A program made the translations under genes and the position numbers. From contig PYIZ01000030.1 in NCBI GenBank assembly GCA_003635265.1, positions 1-64,000 of the forward strand: DNA of 64,000 nt. Reading direction: 5' to 3'. The notes under the pieces are model-generated. The model was not told where the DNA came from, did no database searches, and was given only the letters and a program-made list of their open reading frames with translations. Positions 26,580-35,191 of the stretch are shown here, piece by piece; the first letter of the stretch is position 1; the number at the start of each line of letters is the position of its first letter. The DNA is from Candidatus Poribacteria bacterium (GTDB lineage: Bacteria; Poribacteria; WGA-4E; PCPOR2b).

Positions 26580-27530
26580 TTACCGATCCTTCAGGTAAAC
26601 ATAGGGTCTTCCCCGCCACCGCATCCGACGACCTCGCCCAATGATTGACAGTTCATACCAATCATCGCGAGCCAGCGTGATGTCAGCAGCCTTTGCCCCT
26701 TCCTCAATATGGTCGGGGTTGCCCGTCCCCACAAGCGGGATCACCCCACCGGGAAGTGCCATCAACCACGCCAGCGAGATCTGTCCCGGCGTTACGCCAT
26801 ACCGTTCAGCGACTATCTTCACCTGCGCCACCACGCCCTGCTCCCGCTGCTCCTGCCAATCACCGTAGCCCTGATCGAAGGTGTGCGGCAGCGGTTTATT
26901 TCCGGTGAGCAGCCCACCCGCAAGCGGGCTGTAGCAGAGCATATTCATCTTCTTCTCTAAACAGACAGCGGCTAAACCGATTTCCAACGGCTCCTGGATC
27001 AACAGGTGAAATAGCGTCTGCAACGCCTCCACACGGGTATAAGCGGAAATAGCACGGATTTCATCTGGTGAATAGTTGCTCACACCGACATGCCGAATCT
27101 TCCCTTCCGTCTTCAAGTCTTCCAGTGCGCGGGCAGTCTCCTCCGGATGCGCGAGGTAGTCAATGCGATGCGGCTGGTAGAGGTCTATATACTCCATACC
27201 CAGACGTTTTAGTGATTTCTCACAGCACTCCTTAATATAGTCAGCGGACAGATTCCACGTATACACATTCTCATACCGTAAGGCGGCGCATTTGGAGGCG
27301 ATAACCACTTTTTCCCGTGGAATGTTACCCTCACGGATGGCTTCTCCAAGTAGTTTCTCGGATTCACCATCGCCGTAGATGTCAGCGGTATCATATAGGG
27401 TGATTCCAAGTTCATAAGCGCGATGGACAGTCGCAATGCTGCGCTCCTTCGCGCTAGGAGTCAGGCTCAGGCACCCCAAGGCAACAAGGGAAACCTCCTG
27501 TCCAGTTGTGCCAAGTTCCACATATTTCAT
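26580..27530 (-). CDS. Aldo/keto reductase
   Basis: 316 residues, NADPH-dependent (beta/alpha)8 barrel. The catalytic tetrad is visible: Asp and Tyr in LYDTADIYGDGES, Lys in IASKCA, His in LYQPHRID. GVSNYSPDEI and the C-terminal LVGTGNPDHIEEGAKA are family segments. GTAGGAGG lies 5 bases before the ATG. The physiological carbonyl substrate is unknown; the barrel is complete. The octamer repeat (26555-26581) touches the stop codon. Confidence 0.88.
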   Translation of the reverse strand: MKYVELGTTGQEVSLVALGCLSLTPSAKERSIATVHRAYELGITLYDTADIYGDGESEKLLGEAIREGNIPREKVVIASKCAALRYENVYTWNLSADYIKECCEKSLKRLGMEYIDLYQPHRIDYLAHPEETARALEDLKTEGKIRHVGVSNYSPDEIRAISAYTRVEALQTLFHLLIQEPLEIGLAAVCLEKKMNMLCYSPLAGGLLTGNKPLPHTFDQGYGDWQEQREQGVVAQVKIVAERYGVTPGQISLAWLMALPGGVIPLVGTGNPDHIEEGAKAADITLARDDWYELSIIGRGRRMRWRGRPYVYLKDR

Positions 27531-27870
27531 TATTTCCTCCTACATCGTTCGGAAGTATCAGATTCATTTACAAAATTGGGTAGGGATTAAGAATTGTATA
27601 TGACTGGAAAATTTCACGCAGCCGTATGGGTACAGGCAGCGAGGGGATTATAGAGCGATCCGTTACATCTAGTGTTTTCAGGATTTTCAGGTCAGATAGA
27701 ATTATAACTTTCAGACGATAGAATTTCAAGCGCTAGTTTTGATACGGAAATGGGAGGAATTCAATCGAAAAACCAAGGGGATGGCAGAATGAACCATGAA
27801 CTAATGAACCGATAAACATAATTGACAGAACAGACGACATTTATTATAATCGCAATGAGGAGGACGATTT
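27531..27870. other. Gene-free stretch between divergent genes
   Basis: Holds an octamer array (27789-27815) and the consensus promoter of the 27871 operon (27822-27850). The rest is AT-rich without a recognised element. Confidence 0.5.
27822..27850 (+). promoter_or_regulatory. Perfect sigma-70 consensus promoter
   Basis: TTGACA (27822-27827), 17 bases, TATAAT (27845-27850). The GAGGAGGA ribosome binding site and ATG 27871 follow at once, giving a leader of about 15 bases. Confidence 0.8.
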
Positions 27871-28896
27871 ATGTTAAAAGCAGGAATCATCGGTTGTGGT
27901 GGAATCACTGAGCGGCGGCATGGACCCATGCTAGCACGTTTGAACGATCGCGTAACAGTTGTAGCGTTAGCAGATCTTGCCCAAGAACGTCTCGACTTAA
28001 TGGGCGGAAAACTCGGAGTTGTATCTGAAAATCTCTATACCGATTGGGAGGAGATGCTTGCCAAAGAAGATTTGGACTTGGTCCATATCTGCACCCCACA
28101 CCATCTGCATGAACCCCAAGCGATCGCAGCGATGGAGGCTGGTGCCCACGTATTCCTCGAAAAACCGATCGCCACCCGGCTAGAAGAAGTAGATAGGATG
28201 ATCGCTGTGTCAGAGCGGACCGGTCGCAAGATGACGGTCGGGCATAATCAACTCTTTTCAGCGGCGCATCGGGCGGCGATGGAACAGATACAAGCGGGTG
28301 CGATTGGATCCGTATTTCTCGTGCGCACCGAGGGACTCAGTGGGTCCCATGTGGTAGGTCGCGGCGTCTCTCAGCAGTGGCGCACCCAAGCCAAAGCCGG
28401 GGGCGGCGGTCCCCTGATCGATAACGGCTATCACCAAGTCTACACCGCGCTTAACTACGTTGGCTCGCCGGCAGTCCGTGTCTACGCACGGATCGGTCGT
28501 TATGTGCAAGATATCGAAGTGGAAGACACAGCACTCGTTCTGATTGAACATGCCAACGGCGCGACAACCTCGCTACAGGTGGGTTGGTCAGCTTTGGCAG
28601 GAGGTACAAGTGTAAATGAGATTATAGGCACTGAAGGGCAGATCCGCTTTGGCGGAGGTGAGGCACCGGTGGCGGTGTGGCGTAAGGCGACCGGGGAGTG
28701 GACACATCCGTCTGTAGATACAGAGGGACCGGATGAGCTTGGCTTGCCGGTGGCAGTGCGATGCTTCGTGGAAGCGATCGAAAACGATGGGAAGGTCCCA
28801 GTCTCTGCCGCTGAAGGCCGCCATGTCTTGGCTATCGTCTTGGGAGCGTATCAGTCCGGTCAAAGCGGAGAAGTTGTGGAGGTAGACAAACCATGA
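27871..28896 (+). CDS. Gfo/Idh/MocA family oxidoreductase
   Basis: 341 residues. Rossmann motif GIIGCGGITERRHGPML, conserved lysine motif VFLEKPIATRLEE, and the AGGGGPLIDNGYHQV segment, whose Asp/His lie at the active site. It is first in an operon: a consensus promoter and GAGGAGGA lie upstream, and its last four bases (ATGA, 28893-28896) contain the start of the TIM-barrel isomerase gene, so translation is coupled. The pair probably acts on one sugar or inositol-type substrate, oxidation followed by isomerisation (inference). Confidence 0.88.
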   Translation: MLKAGIIGCGGITERRHGPMLARLNDRVTVVALADLAQERLDLMGGKLGVVSENLYTDWEEMLAKEDLDLVHICTPHHLHEPQAIAAMEAGAHVFLEKPIATRLEEVDRMIAVSERTGRKMTVGHNQLFSAAHRAAMEQIQAGAIGSVFLVRTEGLSGSHVVGRGVSQQWRTQAKAGGGGPLIDNGYHQVYTALNYVGSPAVRVYARIGRYVQDIEVEDTALVLIEHANGATTSLQVGWSALAGGTSVNEIIGTEGQIRFGGGEAPVAVWRKATGEWTHPSVDTEGPDELGLPVAVRCFVEAIENDGKVPVSAAEGRHVLAIVLGAYQSGQSGEVVEVDKP

Positions 28897-29735
28897 ATGA
28901 GAAGCCGTTTGAATTAAACTATATTCTCGCTTCGTGTATGTACGGCACGCTACCATTGGCTGAGATCGTGCCCGAAGCGAAGAAGATCGGGAGTGACCGT
29001 ATCGATATCTGGCCCCGTGTCCATGGAAACCAGCGGGAGCAGGTCGAGTCCATGGGGAATGACGCTTTTGCCGAGTTACTCGCAACCCACGGGGTGGGGT
29101 TAGGTATATCAACCCGTTTCGATCTGGGCCCCTTCGGCTTAGAGGAAGAGATGGCGTTTGCCCAAGAATTTGGGGCTTCCCTCATCGTGACCGGCAGCAC
29201 AGGTCCCAAGGATTTAACGGGCGAAGAGTTGCGGGCAGCGGTCGCCGAATTTGCTGAAGCCCTGAAGCCTCATATCACCGCCGCTGAGAAGCAGGGCATC
29301 ACTATCAGCATCGAGAACCATAGCAGCGCCCTCATCGAATCACCCGACTCAATGAGGTGGCTGATCGAGTTCACCGATTCTCCACACCTCGGCATCGCTC
29401 TAGCACCTTACCACCTGCCAGATGACGTCCAACTAGTAGCACAACTTATTGAAGATCTGGGACCGGGGTTAGCACTCTTCTATGCGTGGCAACACGGCAT
29501 GGGCTGCCACGAGAAATTGCCCAAGGAACAGGAACTGATGCAGATGCCGGGACGGGGCACGTTGGATTTTGCACCGATTCTATCTGCCTTGAAAAAGATT
29601 AACTACATCGGCTGGACAGAAATTTTCATGCATCCCGTTCCACGAGGGATCCCAATTCTGGACACGATATCGGACGTAACTGATGAGATTAACCACGCCC
29701 GACGCTATTTAGACGAACTAGCTCAAAACGTTTAA
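28893..29735 (+). CDS. Sugar phosphate isomerase/epimerase (xylose-isomerase-like TIM barrel)
   Basis: 280 residues, AP-endonuclease-2/xylose-isomerase-like barrel. Metal-binding candidates are Glu in ISIENHSS, His/Asp in YHLPDD and Glu in GWTEIFMHPV near the C-terminus. It overlaps the upstream oxidoreductase by 4 bases. Members isomerise or epimerise sugars and keto-inositols; the specific reaction is not visible. Confidence 0.82.
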   Translation: MNEKPFELNYILASCMYGTLPLAEIVPEAKKIGSDRIDIWPRVHGNQREQVESMGNDAFAELLATHGVGLGISTRFDLGPFGLEEEMAFAQEFGASLIVTGSTGPKDLTGEELRAAVAEFAEALKPHITAAEKQGITISIENHSSALIESPDSMRWLIEFTDSPHLGIALAPYHLPDDVQLVAQLIEDLGPGLALFYAWQHGMGCHEKLPKEQELMQMPGRGTLDFAPILSALKKINYIGWTEIFMHPVPRGIPILDTISDVTDEINHARRYLDELAQNV

Positions 29736-29822
29736 CTTAAAAGTGGCGCAGGTTTTCTAACCTGCGATAGCTTCGCATGTCAATCGGTCAAACTTCTTAC
29801 CGCACCAACAAACAGATGTTTT

Positions 29823-29843
29823 TCACGCATCACGTTTCACGCT
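29823..29843. repeat. Heptamer array upstream of an aldo/keto reductase
   Basis: TTTCACG-CATCACG-TTTCACG units, ending just before the CAGGAGG ribosome binding site of the 29856 gene. Confidence 0.7.
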
Positions 29844-29855
29844 CAGGAGGTCACT

Positions 29856-30800
29856 ATGAAAACCAAAATTCTGGGACGCACGGGACTTGAGGTCACTATC
29901 ATCGGACTTGGAACCATATACATCGGCAGCCAGCCGTCGGGGCCATCAGGGGGCTTAGATGAAGAGATGGGTGCACGGGCGGTTGAAGCCGCGATTGAGG
30001 CGGGCTGCACGCTGGTCGACACCGCCCCGCTCTATGGGGGTACAACTGTTGAGAAGATTGTCGGCAACGCTCTCAGAAACCGCCCAGACCTTGCCGCCAA
30101 ATGCACCGTCGTCACCAAAACGGGTGCTTACCGGGAGGGGAAAGACCATACTTTTGAGGGCACCTTACGCAGCGTGGAGGCTAGCCTTGAACGACTTGGA
30201 CTCGAACGGCTCGATCTGGTCTACATTCATGATGCGATGGGTGTGCCGATGGAAGACGTGATGAGCAAAAATGGCGCATTAGGTGCGCTGCGCAGACTCC
30301 AGAACGAAGGGATTGTCCGGTTCATTGGCTCGGCTTCCAACGATCCGCCGACCAACACCCCTTATATCGAAACCGGCGAATTTGACGCCGCAGTTGTCCC
30401 CGATGCGTGGAGCCTGCTGAACCAAGAAGCTGCTGAACGCATCCTGCCCGCTGCAGAAAAATATAACATCGGGATCTCGTGTGCTACGCCACTTGAGATA
30501 GGATTGCTAGCGACGGGACCGATACCGGGGAGGGATTACGGCAGACGCTCTTTCAGTCAGGAATGTCTGGATCATGTCGCCAAAATTCAACGGCTCTGCC
30601 AAGACTACGAAATCCCCCTCCTCGCTGCGTCATTGCAGTGGTGCACCCGCCATCCACAGGTGACAACGGCGATCCCCGGTGCGCGAACCCCCGAAGAAGC
30701 CGTAGAAAATGTGAAAGCTGCCGAGTTAGAGATTCCAGAAGCCTTCTGGGAAGATCTCGCTCCACTCGTACGCCATTGGGAAAAAGGCGTTCACCGGTAG
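29856..30800 (+). CDS. Aldo/keto reductase
   Basis: 314 residues. The tetrad residues sit in LVDTAPLYGG (Asp, Tyr), VVTKTGAY (Lys) and VYIHDAMG (His). FIGSASNDPP replaces the more common GVSN segment, and PGARTPEEAVENVKA is the C-terminal NADPH-binding part. AGGAGGT lies 5 bases before the ATG. A perfect inverted repeat starts 10 bases after the stop. Similar subfamily members act on galactose/fucose-type sugars (L-fucose or D-threo-aldose dehydrogenases), which is only a suggestion. Confidence 0.86.
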   Translation: MKTKILGRTGLEVTIIGLGTIYIGSQPSGPSGGLDEEMGARAVEAAIEAGCTLVDTAPLYGGTTVEKIVGNALRNRPDLAAKCTVVTKTGAYREGKDHTFEGTLRSVEASLERLGLERLDLVYIHDAMGVPMEDVMSKNGALGALRRLQNEGIVRFIGSASNDPPTNTPYIETGEFDAAVVPDAWSLLNQEAAERILPAAEKYNIGISCATPLEIGLLATGPIPGRDYGRRSFSQECLDHVAKIQRLCQDYEIPLLAASLQWCTRHPQVTTAIPGARTPEEAVENVKAAELEIPEAFWEDLAPLVRHWEKGVHR

Positions 30801-30809
30801 AGTGCAAAA

Positions 30810-30842
30810 AGAAACCGAGTTTTTGACAAAAACTCGGTTTCT
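30810..30842. repeat. Perfect 16-bp inverted repeat (GAAACCGAGTTTTTG family), copy 2
   Basis: Same arms as the copy at 25571-25603, with A as the single central base. It lies just behind the aldo/keto reductase stop, between convergent genes. Confidence 0.75.
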
Positions 30843-30948
30843 GTTACACGACTGCTTCACATGAACTCTCAAAAATATAAGAGAATCCCTGATTTTTTTG
30901 CTTTTCTCTGCGTCCTTTGTGTCTTAGCGACTTTGCGTTAAATTCGGA

Positions 30949-32592
30949 TTATTGTTCCAACTCCGCCACACGTGCATCCAACTCATCCAGATTGAAACGC
31001 ACGCTGACGACAGAATGCTCCTCGCCCGGCTTGTGAATGAGGTAGGTGGTAGCAACAAATGTGCCATCCGGCAGCACCTCCAAACCGGCATATCCGCAGT
31101 CTCCGTATTCTTCGGGCGGAAAGTTGCCCTGATGCCGTAGCAACAGCACACGGTATTCTCCCTCTCGACCATTGACAAGATCGTCGTAAGTACCGACCCA
31201 TGCGACAAAATTGAATTTCGTCGGACTTGCGAGTGCAGTGTCTCGGAAAACTATCACCAACCGACCATCGGGCGCATAGGCAAGGTTGTGGCGATCTCCG
31301 GTGACGCCGGCAGCCCCTTCCCTACATTCCGACCATGTCTGACCTTCATCGTCGCTGGTGATGACCATCGCGTTGTACGCCCGCGACTGTTCACGCATCA
31401 CCGCCGCGATCTGCTTCCCGTCCGGTGAGCGGATAACGCCTGGTTCGTCCGGCAGCGCATCCTCGTGCTGGGCGATTAACCGCTGCTGCTCCCACGTCAG
31501 TCCACCGTCGGCGGTGATGCTCTGCATGATGACGTGATCGCCGTGGCTTCTGGTCCCATGGTCTACATATATCGCAATATATCGCCCGTCCGAGATCGGT
31601 AGGACACGGTTTGGAACGACAATGCAGTGCAAGCCATTCGGCTCAAACGGCGTCCACGTTTCACCGTTATCGACCGAAATCGACTGGCGCATATCGCCGT
31701 TGCCCTCCAAAACAATCAGGCGTTCTACCCCGTCTGGACCGACGAGACGATGAATACATGGACAGTTTTTTGCGGTCACCCAATTCTCAGGTACGGGGAG
31801 TCGATCACTCCAAGTCAGACCGCCGTTCGTGCTCTTTTTTAGGAGGCAAGCGGGACCGCCATGTCCCATCGGATAGGTGCAGAACATCGTGTTGTTGTCC
31901 GGCATCAGCACCGTGTCCGGATGACCGAGATATTGACCCACCTGCTTGTCCACAACAACCTGCCGATCCTCCTCGTCCGAGATGTCTACCGTCGGAACGG
32001 AGATGTCAATCGGTTGCGTTCGATTCCAGTCTAGCGGAATGGTCTCGCCCCGAACATTAAAATCGTGTATCCGCAACGTCCCTTCGTAGGAGCAGAATCC
32101 AAATCTTGTCAGCTCACCGCCAAACAGGAAATGCTTCACCGCTGTTCCGTCAACAATGATCACAACCCGCGTTCCCTTACGCACAATCTCAAAGTTAAAC
32201 GGCACACCCGGCGTAACCCAATCGGAAGAGAATGCCATCTGCTGATGCCCAAGCACTTCACGGGGCCAAAAAACATAGCTCAGACGCTGAAAACCGCTGA
32301 TTCCAATATTATTAGTGCCAACCACAAGATGTGGTTTGTCGTCTTCCTTGCAGATAGAGAGTTTGGCTCTGAGATGAAAATCGTTGCGACCAATCCCGCA
32401 ACCTGCGTATAGAAGGGATTTTTTGCCATAAATCTCAACGTACCCCGTTTCAAACTCCCAACCTAACCCAATCTCCCGGATGTTCTTGGGAACGCCATTC
32501 TCAACGAAAACCGTTCGGGAGTCCGCACCGCTTGCCTCGTCATCGGTCACTCCAAACGCTAACCCGATGAGAGAGGCACCAATCATATACAT
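30949..32592 (-). CDS. Sialidase-like (BNR / Asp-box) protein
   Basis: 547 residues. Four Asp-boxes are visible: STNGGLTWSDR, SVDNGETWTPF, TADGGLTWEQQ and SDDEGQTWSECR, the marks of a six-bladed sialidase-type propeller in the C-terminal two thirds. The first 190 residues form a separate beta-rich domain that may bind carbohydrate. No signal peptide is evident, unusual for a glycan-cleaving sialidase. AGGAGA precedes the ATG. True sialidase activity is unproven; the propeller could serve another glycosidase or lyase. It stands alone, convergent with the preceding aldo/keto reductase. Confidence 0.8.
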   Translation of the reverse strand: MYMIGASLIGLAFGVTDDEASGADSRTVFVENGVPKNIREIGLGWEFETGYVEIYGKKSLLYAGCGIGRNDFHLRAKLSICKEDDKPHLVVGTNNIGISGFQRLSYVFWPREVLGHQQMAFSSDWVTPGVPFNFEIVRKGTRVVIIVDGTAVKHFLFGGELTRFGFCSYEGTLRIHDFNVRGETIPLDWNRTQPIDISVPTVDISDEEDRQVVVDKQVGQYLGHPDTVLMPDNNTMFCTYPMGHGGPACLLKKSTNGGLTWSDRLPVPENWVTAKNCPCIHRLVGPDGVERLIVLEGNGDMRQSISVDNGETWTPFEPNGLHCIVVPNRVLPISDGRYIAIYVDHGTRSHGDHVIMQSITADGGLTWEQQRLIAQHEDALPDEPGVIRSPDGKQIAAVMREQSRAYNAMVITSDDEGQTWSECREGAAGVTGDRHNLAYAPDGRLVIVFRDTALASPTKFNFVAWVGTYDDLVNGREGEYRVLLLRHQGNFPPEEYGDCGYAGLEVLPDGTFVATTYLIHKPGEEHSVVSVRFNLDELDARVAELEQ

Positions 32593-32623
32593 ACTGCTAT
32601 TCTCCTGTCATATTCCAAAAATA

Positions 32624-32651
32624 GTAGTAGGCATACTCCGTATGCCGTAAC
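32624..32651 (+). repeat. Palindromic repeat family A, copy 4
   Basis: GTAGTAG-GCATAC-TCC-GTATGC-CGTAAC, between divergent genes. Confidence 0.8.
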
Positions 32652-32828
32652 CTCTGTATCCGTAACCATCGTAGGTCGGGTTGAAGGATAGCGAAACCCC
32701 AGACCTCAATGAACCAATGAACTAACCCAGTGGGGTGATATGTAGTAGCTTACCTTAATATAGGCTACTATCAGCAGTGTATCAGACCGTAGATGACCTG
32801 TCAAGTACGCCCTAAGCGTTTTCTATCC

Positions 32829-32857
32829 TTGACAATTGTGAAATAACATACTACAAT
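32829..32857 (+). promoter_or_regulatory. Sigma-70 promoter for the 32903 gene
   Basis: TTGACA (32829-32834), 17 bases, TACAAT (32852-32857); leader of about 38 bases to ATG 32903. Confidence 0.75.
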
Positions 32858-32902
32858 GATGCGGTGAACAATTGCTAACATCGGAAATAGGGGAGGCGAA
32901 TC

Positions 32903-33898
32903 ATGGAATATAAACCGTTTGGGCAGACAGGGATGCAGGTCTCAGCGATCGGATTCGGTTGCTGGGAAATGGGCGGCGGTTACGGCTCCATCGAAGAAAC
33001 GGAGGTCATTGAGGCAATCCATCGCGCCCTAGACCTCGGCATTAATTGCTTTGACACTGCCGAAGCCTACGGCATGGGCAGGTCTGAAGAACTGTTGGCA
33101 CGCGCGTTGGGCAACCGACGCAAAGATGTTATCGTTGTCAGCAAGTTCGGGATCAACTACAAAAACGACCGTCTGAAAGGACGAGATAGCCGTCGTTCAA
33201 TGGCACACGCTGCGATTGACCGTCGTTTGAAAGCGCTCAACACCGATTATGTCGATGTGTATCTCGTTCACTGGCCCGACCGCACCACCCCGTTCGATGA
33301 AACAATGGAGGCGTTGGAAGAGATTGTGCAGCAAGGCAAAGCCAGATATGTCGGTCTCTCCAATTTCACTATAGACGAAATCCAGACCTGTATGGAAACC
33401 CGGCGTGTCGATGTTTTACAATACGCCTGCAACCTGTTTGATCGGCGCATGGCAAAATGGATCTTCCCCTACGCCCAAGAGAACGGCATCGGCGTAATGA
33501 CCTACGGCTCGCTCGCCTACGGCATGTTAGCAGGAGCGTTCACCGAGGAATCCACATTTGAGGACGACGATTGGCGACGCAGAGGGGGAAGCAACATGTC
33601 GTTAAAGCTGTTTCTGCCGGGGATCTTCCAACGCAATGTTCAAGCGGTGGATAAACTCAAAGAAATTGCGGAAGGGCTTGGGAAAAAGCTGCCCCACCTC
33701 GCGCTCAACTGGGTGATTTCCAACCCAGCGGTCAGCGTTTCGCTTGTTGGGGCAAGGCGGGCTTCTGAAGTAGAGGATAACATGGGTGCCGTCGGTTGGC
33801 AACTGACCGACGATGTGAAGACGGAAATCGATCGCGTCTTCGCTGAGTACGAAATCGATACAGCACCTAACAAATGGACGGAACAGATCGAACAATAA
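32903..33898 (+). CDS. Aldo/keto reductase
   Basis: 331 residues. Tetrad residues: CFDTAEAYGMGRSE (Asp, Tyr), VVSKFG (Lys), VYLVHWPD (His). Also GLSNFTIDEI and SLVGARRASEVEDNMGA. It has its own promoter and GGGGAGG before the ATG. This subfamily (AKR11/general-stress type) reduces diverse aldehydes. The adenylate-kinase-like gene follows after 30 bases and may be co-transcribed. Confidence 0.88.
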   Translation: MEYKPFGQTGMQVSAIGFGCWEMGGGYGSIEETEVIEAIHRALDLGINCFDTAEAYGMGRSEELLARALGNRRKDVIVVSKFGINYKNDRLKGRDSRRSMAHAAIDRRLKALNTDYVDVYLVHWPDRTTPFDETMEALEEIVQQGKARYVGLSNFTIDEIQTCMETRRVDVLQYACNLFDRRMAKWIFPYAQENGIGVMTYGSLAYGMLAGAFTEESTFEDDDWRRRGGSNMSLKLFLPGIFQRNVQAVDKLKEIAEGLGKKLPHLALNWVISNPAVSVSLVGARRASEVEDNMGAVGWQLTDDVKTEIDRVFAEYEIDTAPNKWTEQIEQ

Positions 33899-33928
33899 CC
33901 TGAAACAAAGGAGAAAACAGTCGCACAG

Positions 33929-34528
33929 ATGCTACCTGCAACCAGATATCGAACAATATTAATTTTTGGTGCCCCTGGCACAGGAAAAGGAACGCAAGGC
34001 AAAATTCTTAACCAGATTCCGGGATTTGTACATGTCGCTTGTGGAGAAGTACTCCGCTCTCTAGATCTTCATAGCAGACTCGGCAAAGTTTTTCTAGAAT
34101 ACTCCAGCAAAGGGGAGTTTGTCCCGGACGATATAGCGATTCAATTATGGCGTGATTATATCGATGATTTGGTGCAGGAAAAGCGATTCCAACCAGAAAT
34201 AGACTATTTACTCCTAGACGGTATCCCACGCAACTTGCCGCAGGCGCGGGCGATGGATTGTCATATCGATGTGCGTCAAATCATCTATCTCAGATGTCAG
34301 GACCCAGAGGTGCTTGTGAAACGCATGAAAAGCCGGGCACATCGTGAAAAGCGGTTCGACGATGTCAACGAGCAGGTGATTCGGCATCGGCTTGAGGAGT
34401 ATGAGTCACAAACCGCACCAACGCTATCCCACTATCCGCCAGACCTAATCCAAGAGATCGATGCGACCGACACACCTGTAGGGGTTCTCTCCGAAATTAC
34501 AAACGCCTTCCGAAGAGTGCTCAGTTGA
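33929..34528 (+). CDS. Adenylate-kinase-like nucleotide kinase
   Basis: 199 residues. P-loop GAPGTGKGT near the N-terminus, the NMP-binding region HVACGEVLRS, the DGIPRNLPQARAMD motif (DG(F/Y)PR family signature with Ile) and a short LID (RMKSRAHREKRFDDVNEQVIRHRLEEY) without zinc cysteines. Family enzymes move phosphate from ATP to AMP or another nucleoside monophosphate. The atypical residues suggest a divergent paralogue rather than the main housekeeping enzyme. AAAGGAG is about 15 bases before the ATG, further than usual. Confidence 0.82.
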   Translation: MLPATRYRTILIFGAPGTGKGTQGKILNQIPGFVHVACGEVLRSLDLHSRLGKVFLEYSSKGEFVPDDIAIQLWRDYIDDLVQEKRFQPEIDYLLLDGIPRNLPQARAMDCHIDVRQIIYLRCQDPEVLVKRMKSRAHREKRFDDVNEQVIRHRLEEYESQTAPTLSHYPPDLIQEIDATDTPVGVLSEITNAFRRVLS

Positions 34529-34530
34529 TA

Positions 34531-34777
34531 TAGGACTTACGCAGTTCGGTTTGTAGTAGCGCAATTCATTGCGCGTCCGGACGGGCGATAAATCGCCCTA
34601 CTACGAACCTAAGACCTGACTGTAGTTGCCCGTTTCTTAATCTCGATTTATTGGGGATTCATCGGGCATCAAGGCACATGTTCAGACCTCACACCCATTG
34701 CAGGCGGGGCATCTTGCCCCGCATCGGTGGTAAAGCATCAAACTACAACACCTCACCGTTCAACTGCGTAAGTTCTA
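34531..34777. mobile_element. MITE-like element with 16-bp terminal inverted repeats
   Basis: The ends TAGGACTTACGCAGTT (34531-34546) and, in reverse, TAGAACTTACGCAGTT (34777-34762) match at 15 of 16 bases and begin with TA, the target dinucleotide of the IS630/Tc1-mariner group. The 247-bp interior has no gene. It holds a nested structure (34553-34604) with GTAGTAG/CTACTAC ends and the hairpins GCGCAAT-TC-ATTGCGC and GGGCGAT-AA-ATCGCCC, and further a hairpin GCGGGGCA-TCT-TGCCCCGC (34704-34722). It sits 2 bases after the adenylate-kinase-like stop. Confidence 0.65.
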
Positions 34778-34865
34778 CCCGTTAGAACCGGCTGCCGCTG
34801 CTATATCTCTGTATTCCGAAATTCGGAACTGTAATGAAAGTACTAAACACTTGGGGTGAGAAAAC

Positions 34866-35114
34866 GTGGAGATCAAACTATTCGACGTGGTTGCCCTCAT
34901 AGGCGATTTGCCTGAATATAATCTCTGACGTGGGCAGGTCGGTACAGTGGTTGAAATGCTTGCAGACGGAAAAGCGTTTGAGGTAGAATTCAGTGACCGT
35001 GAGGGACGCACCTATGAATCAGTAGGTTTGCGCCCCGATCAAATCATGCTGCTCCACTATGAACCGATCAAAGTCCAGCCAACGTCTAATGTGGACCGGG
35101 CTGCTGATGCCTAA
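34866..35114 (+). pseudogene. DUF4926 protein gene interrupted by in-frame TGA
   Basis: From GTG 34866, with GGGGTGAG upstream, the frame reads the DUF4926 pattern KLFDVVALIGDLPEYNL, a TGA at 34926-34928 (codon 21), then RGQVGTVVEML, FEVEFSDREGRTYES and LRPDQIMLL to TAA at 35112-35114 (82 codons). The family normally has Arg, Trp or Tyr at the TGA position, so a point mutation (CGA or TGG to TGA) is likely. Selenocysteine is not expected there. Alternatives are read-through or an assembly error. DUF4926 proteins are small and of unknown function. Confidence 0.7.
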
Positions 35115-35191
35115 TCTGCCAACGTAAAGAATCTCGTTGCACGACAAACCTATCCCCGGCCTGAGTATCGCAGCACGTTCTATTCAATCCG

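Larger units (their letters stand above)
32593..32902. other. Repeat-rich gene-free stretch
   Basis: Contains palindromic repeat A copy 4 (32624-32651), octamers (32703-32720), a CCCAGTGGGGTGATATGT element (32724-32742) and the promoter of the 32903 gene. Confidence 0.6.

Noticed and set aside
26530..26619. Upstream extension of the 25672 hypothetical protein
   Set aside because: It would overlap the aldo/keto reductase 3' end and the octamer repeat; TTG 26529 has AAAGGAG at normal distance.
34926..34928. TGA in the DUF4926 gene as a second selenocysteine codon
   Set aside because: The family has no Cys at this position and no SECIS-like hairpin of the right distance is evident.
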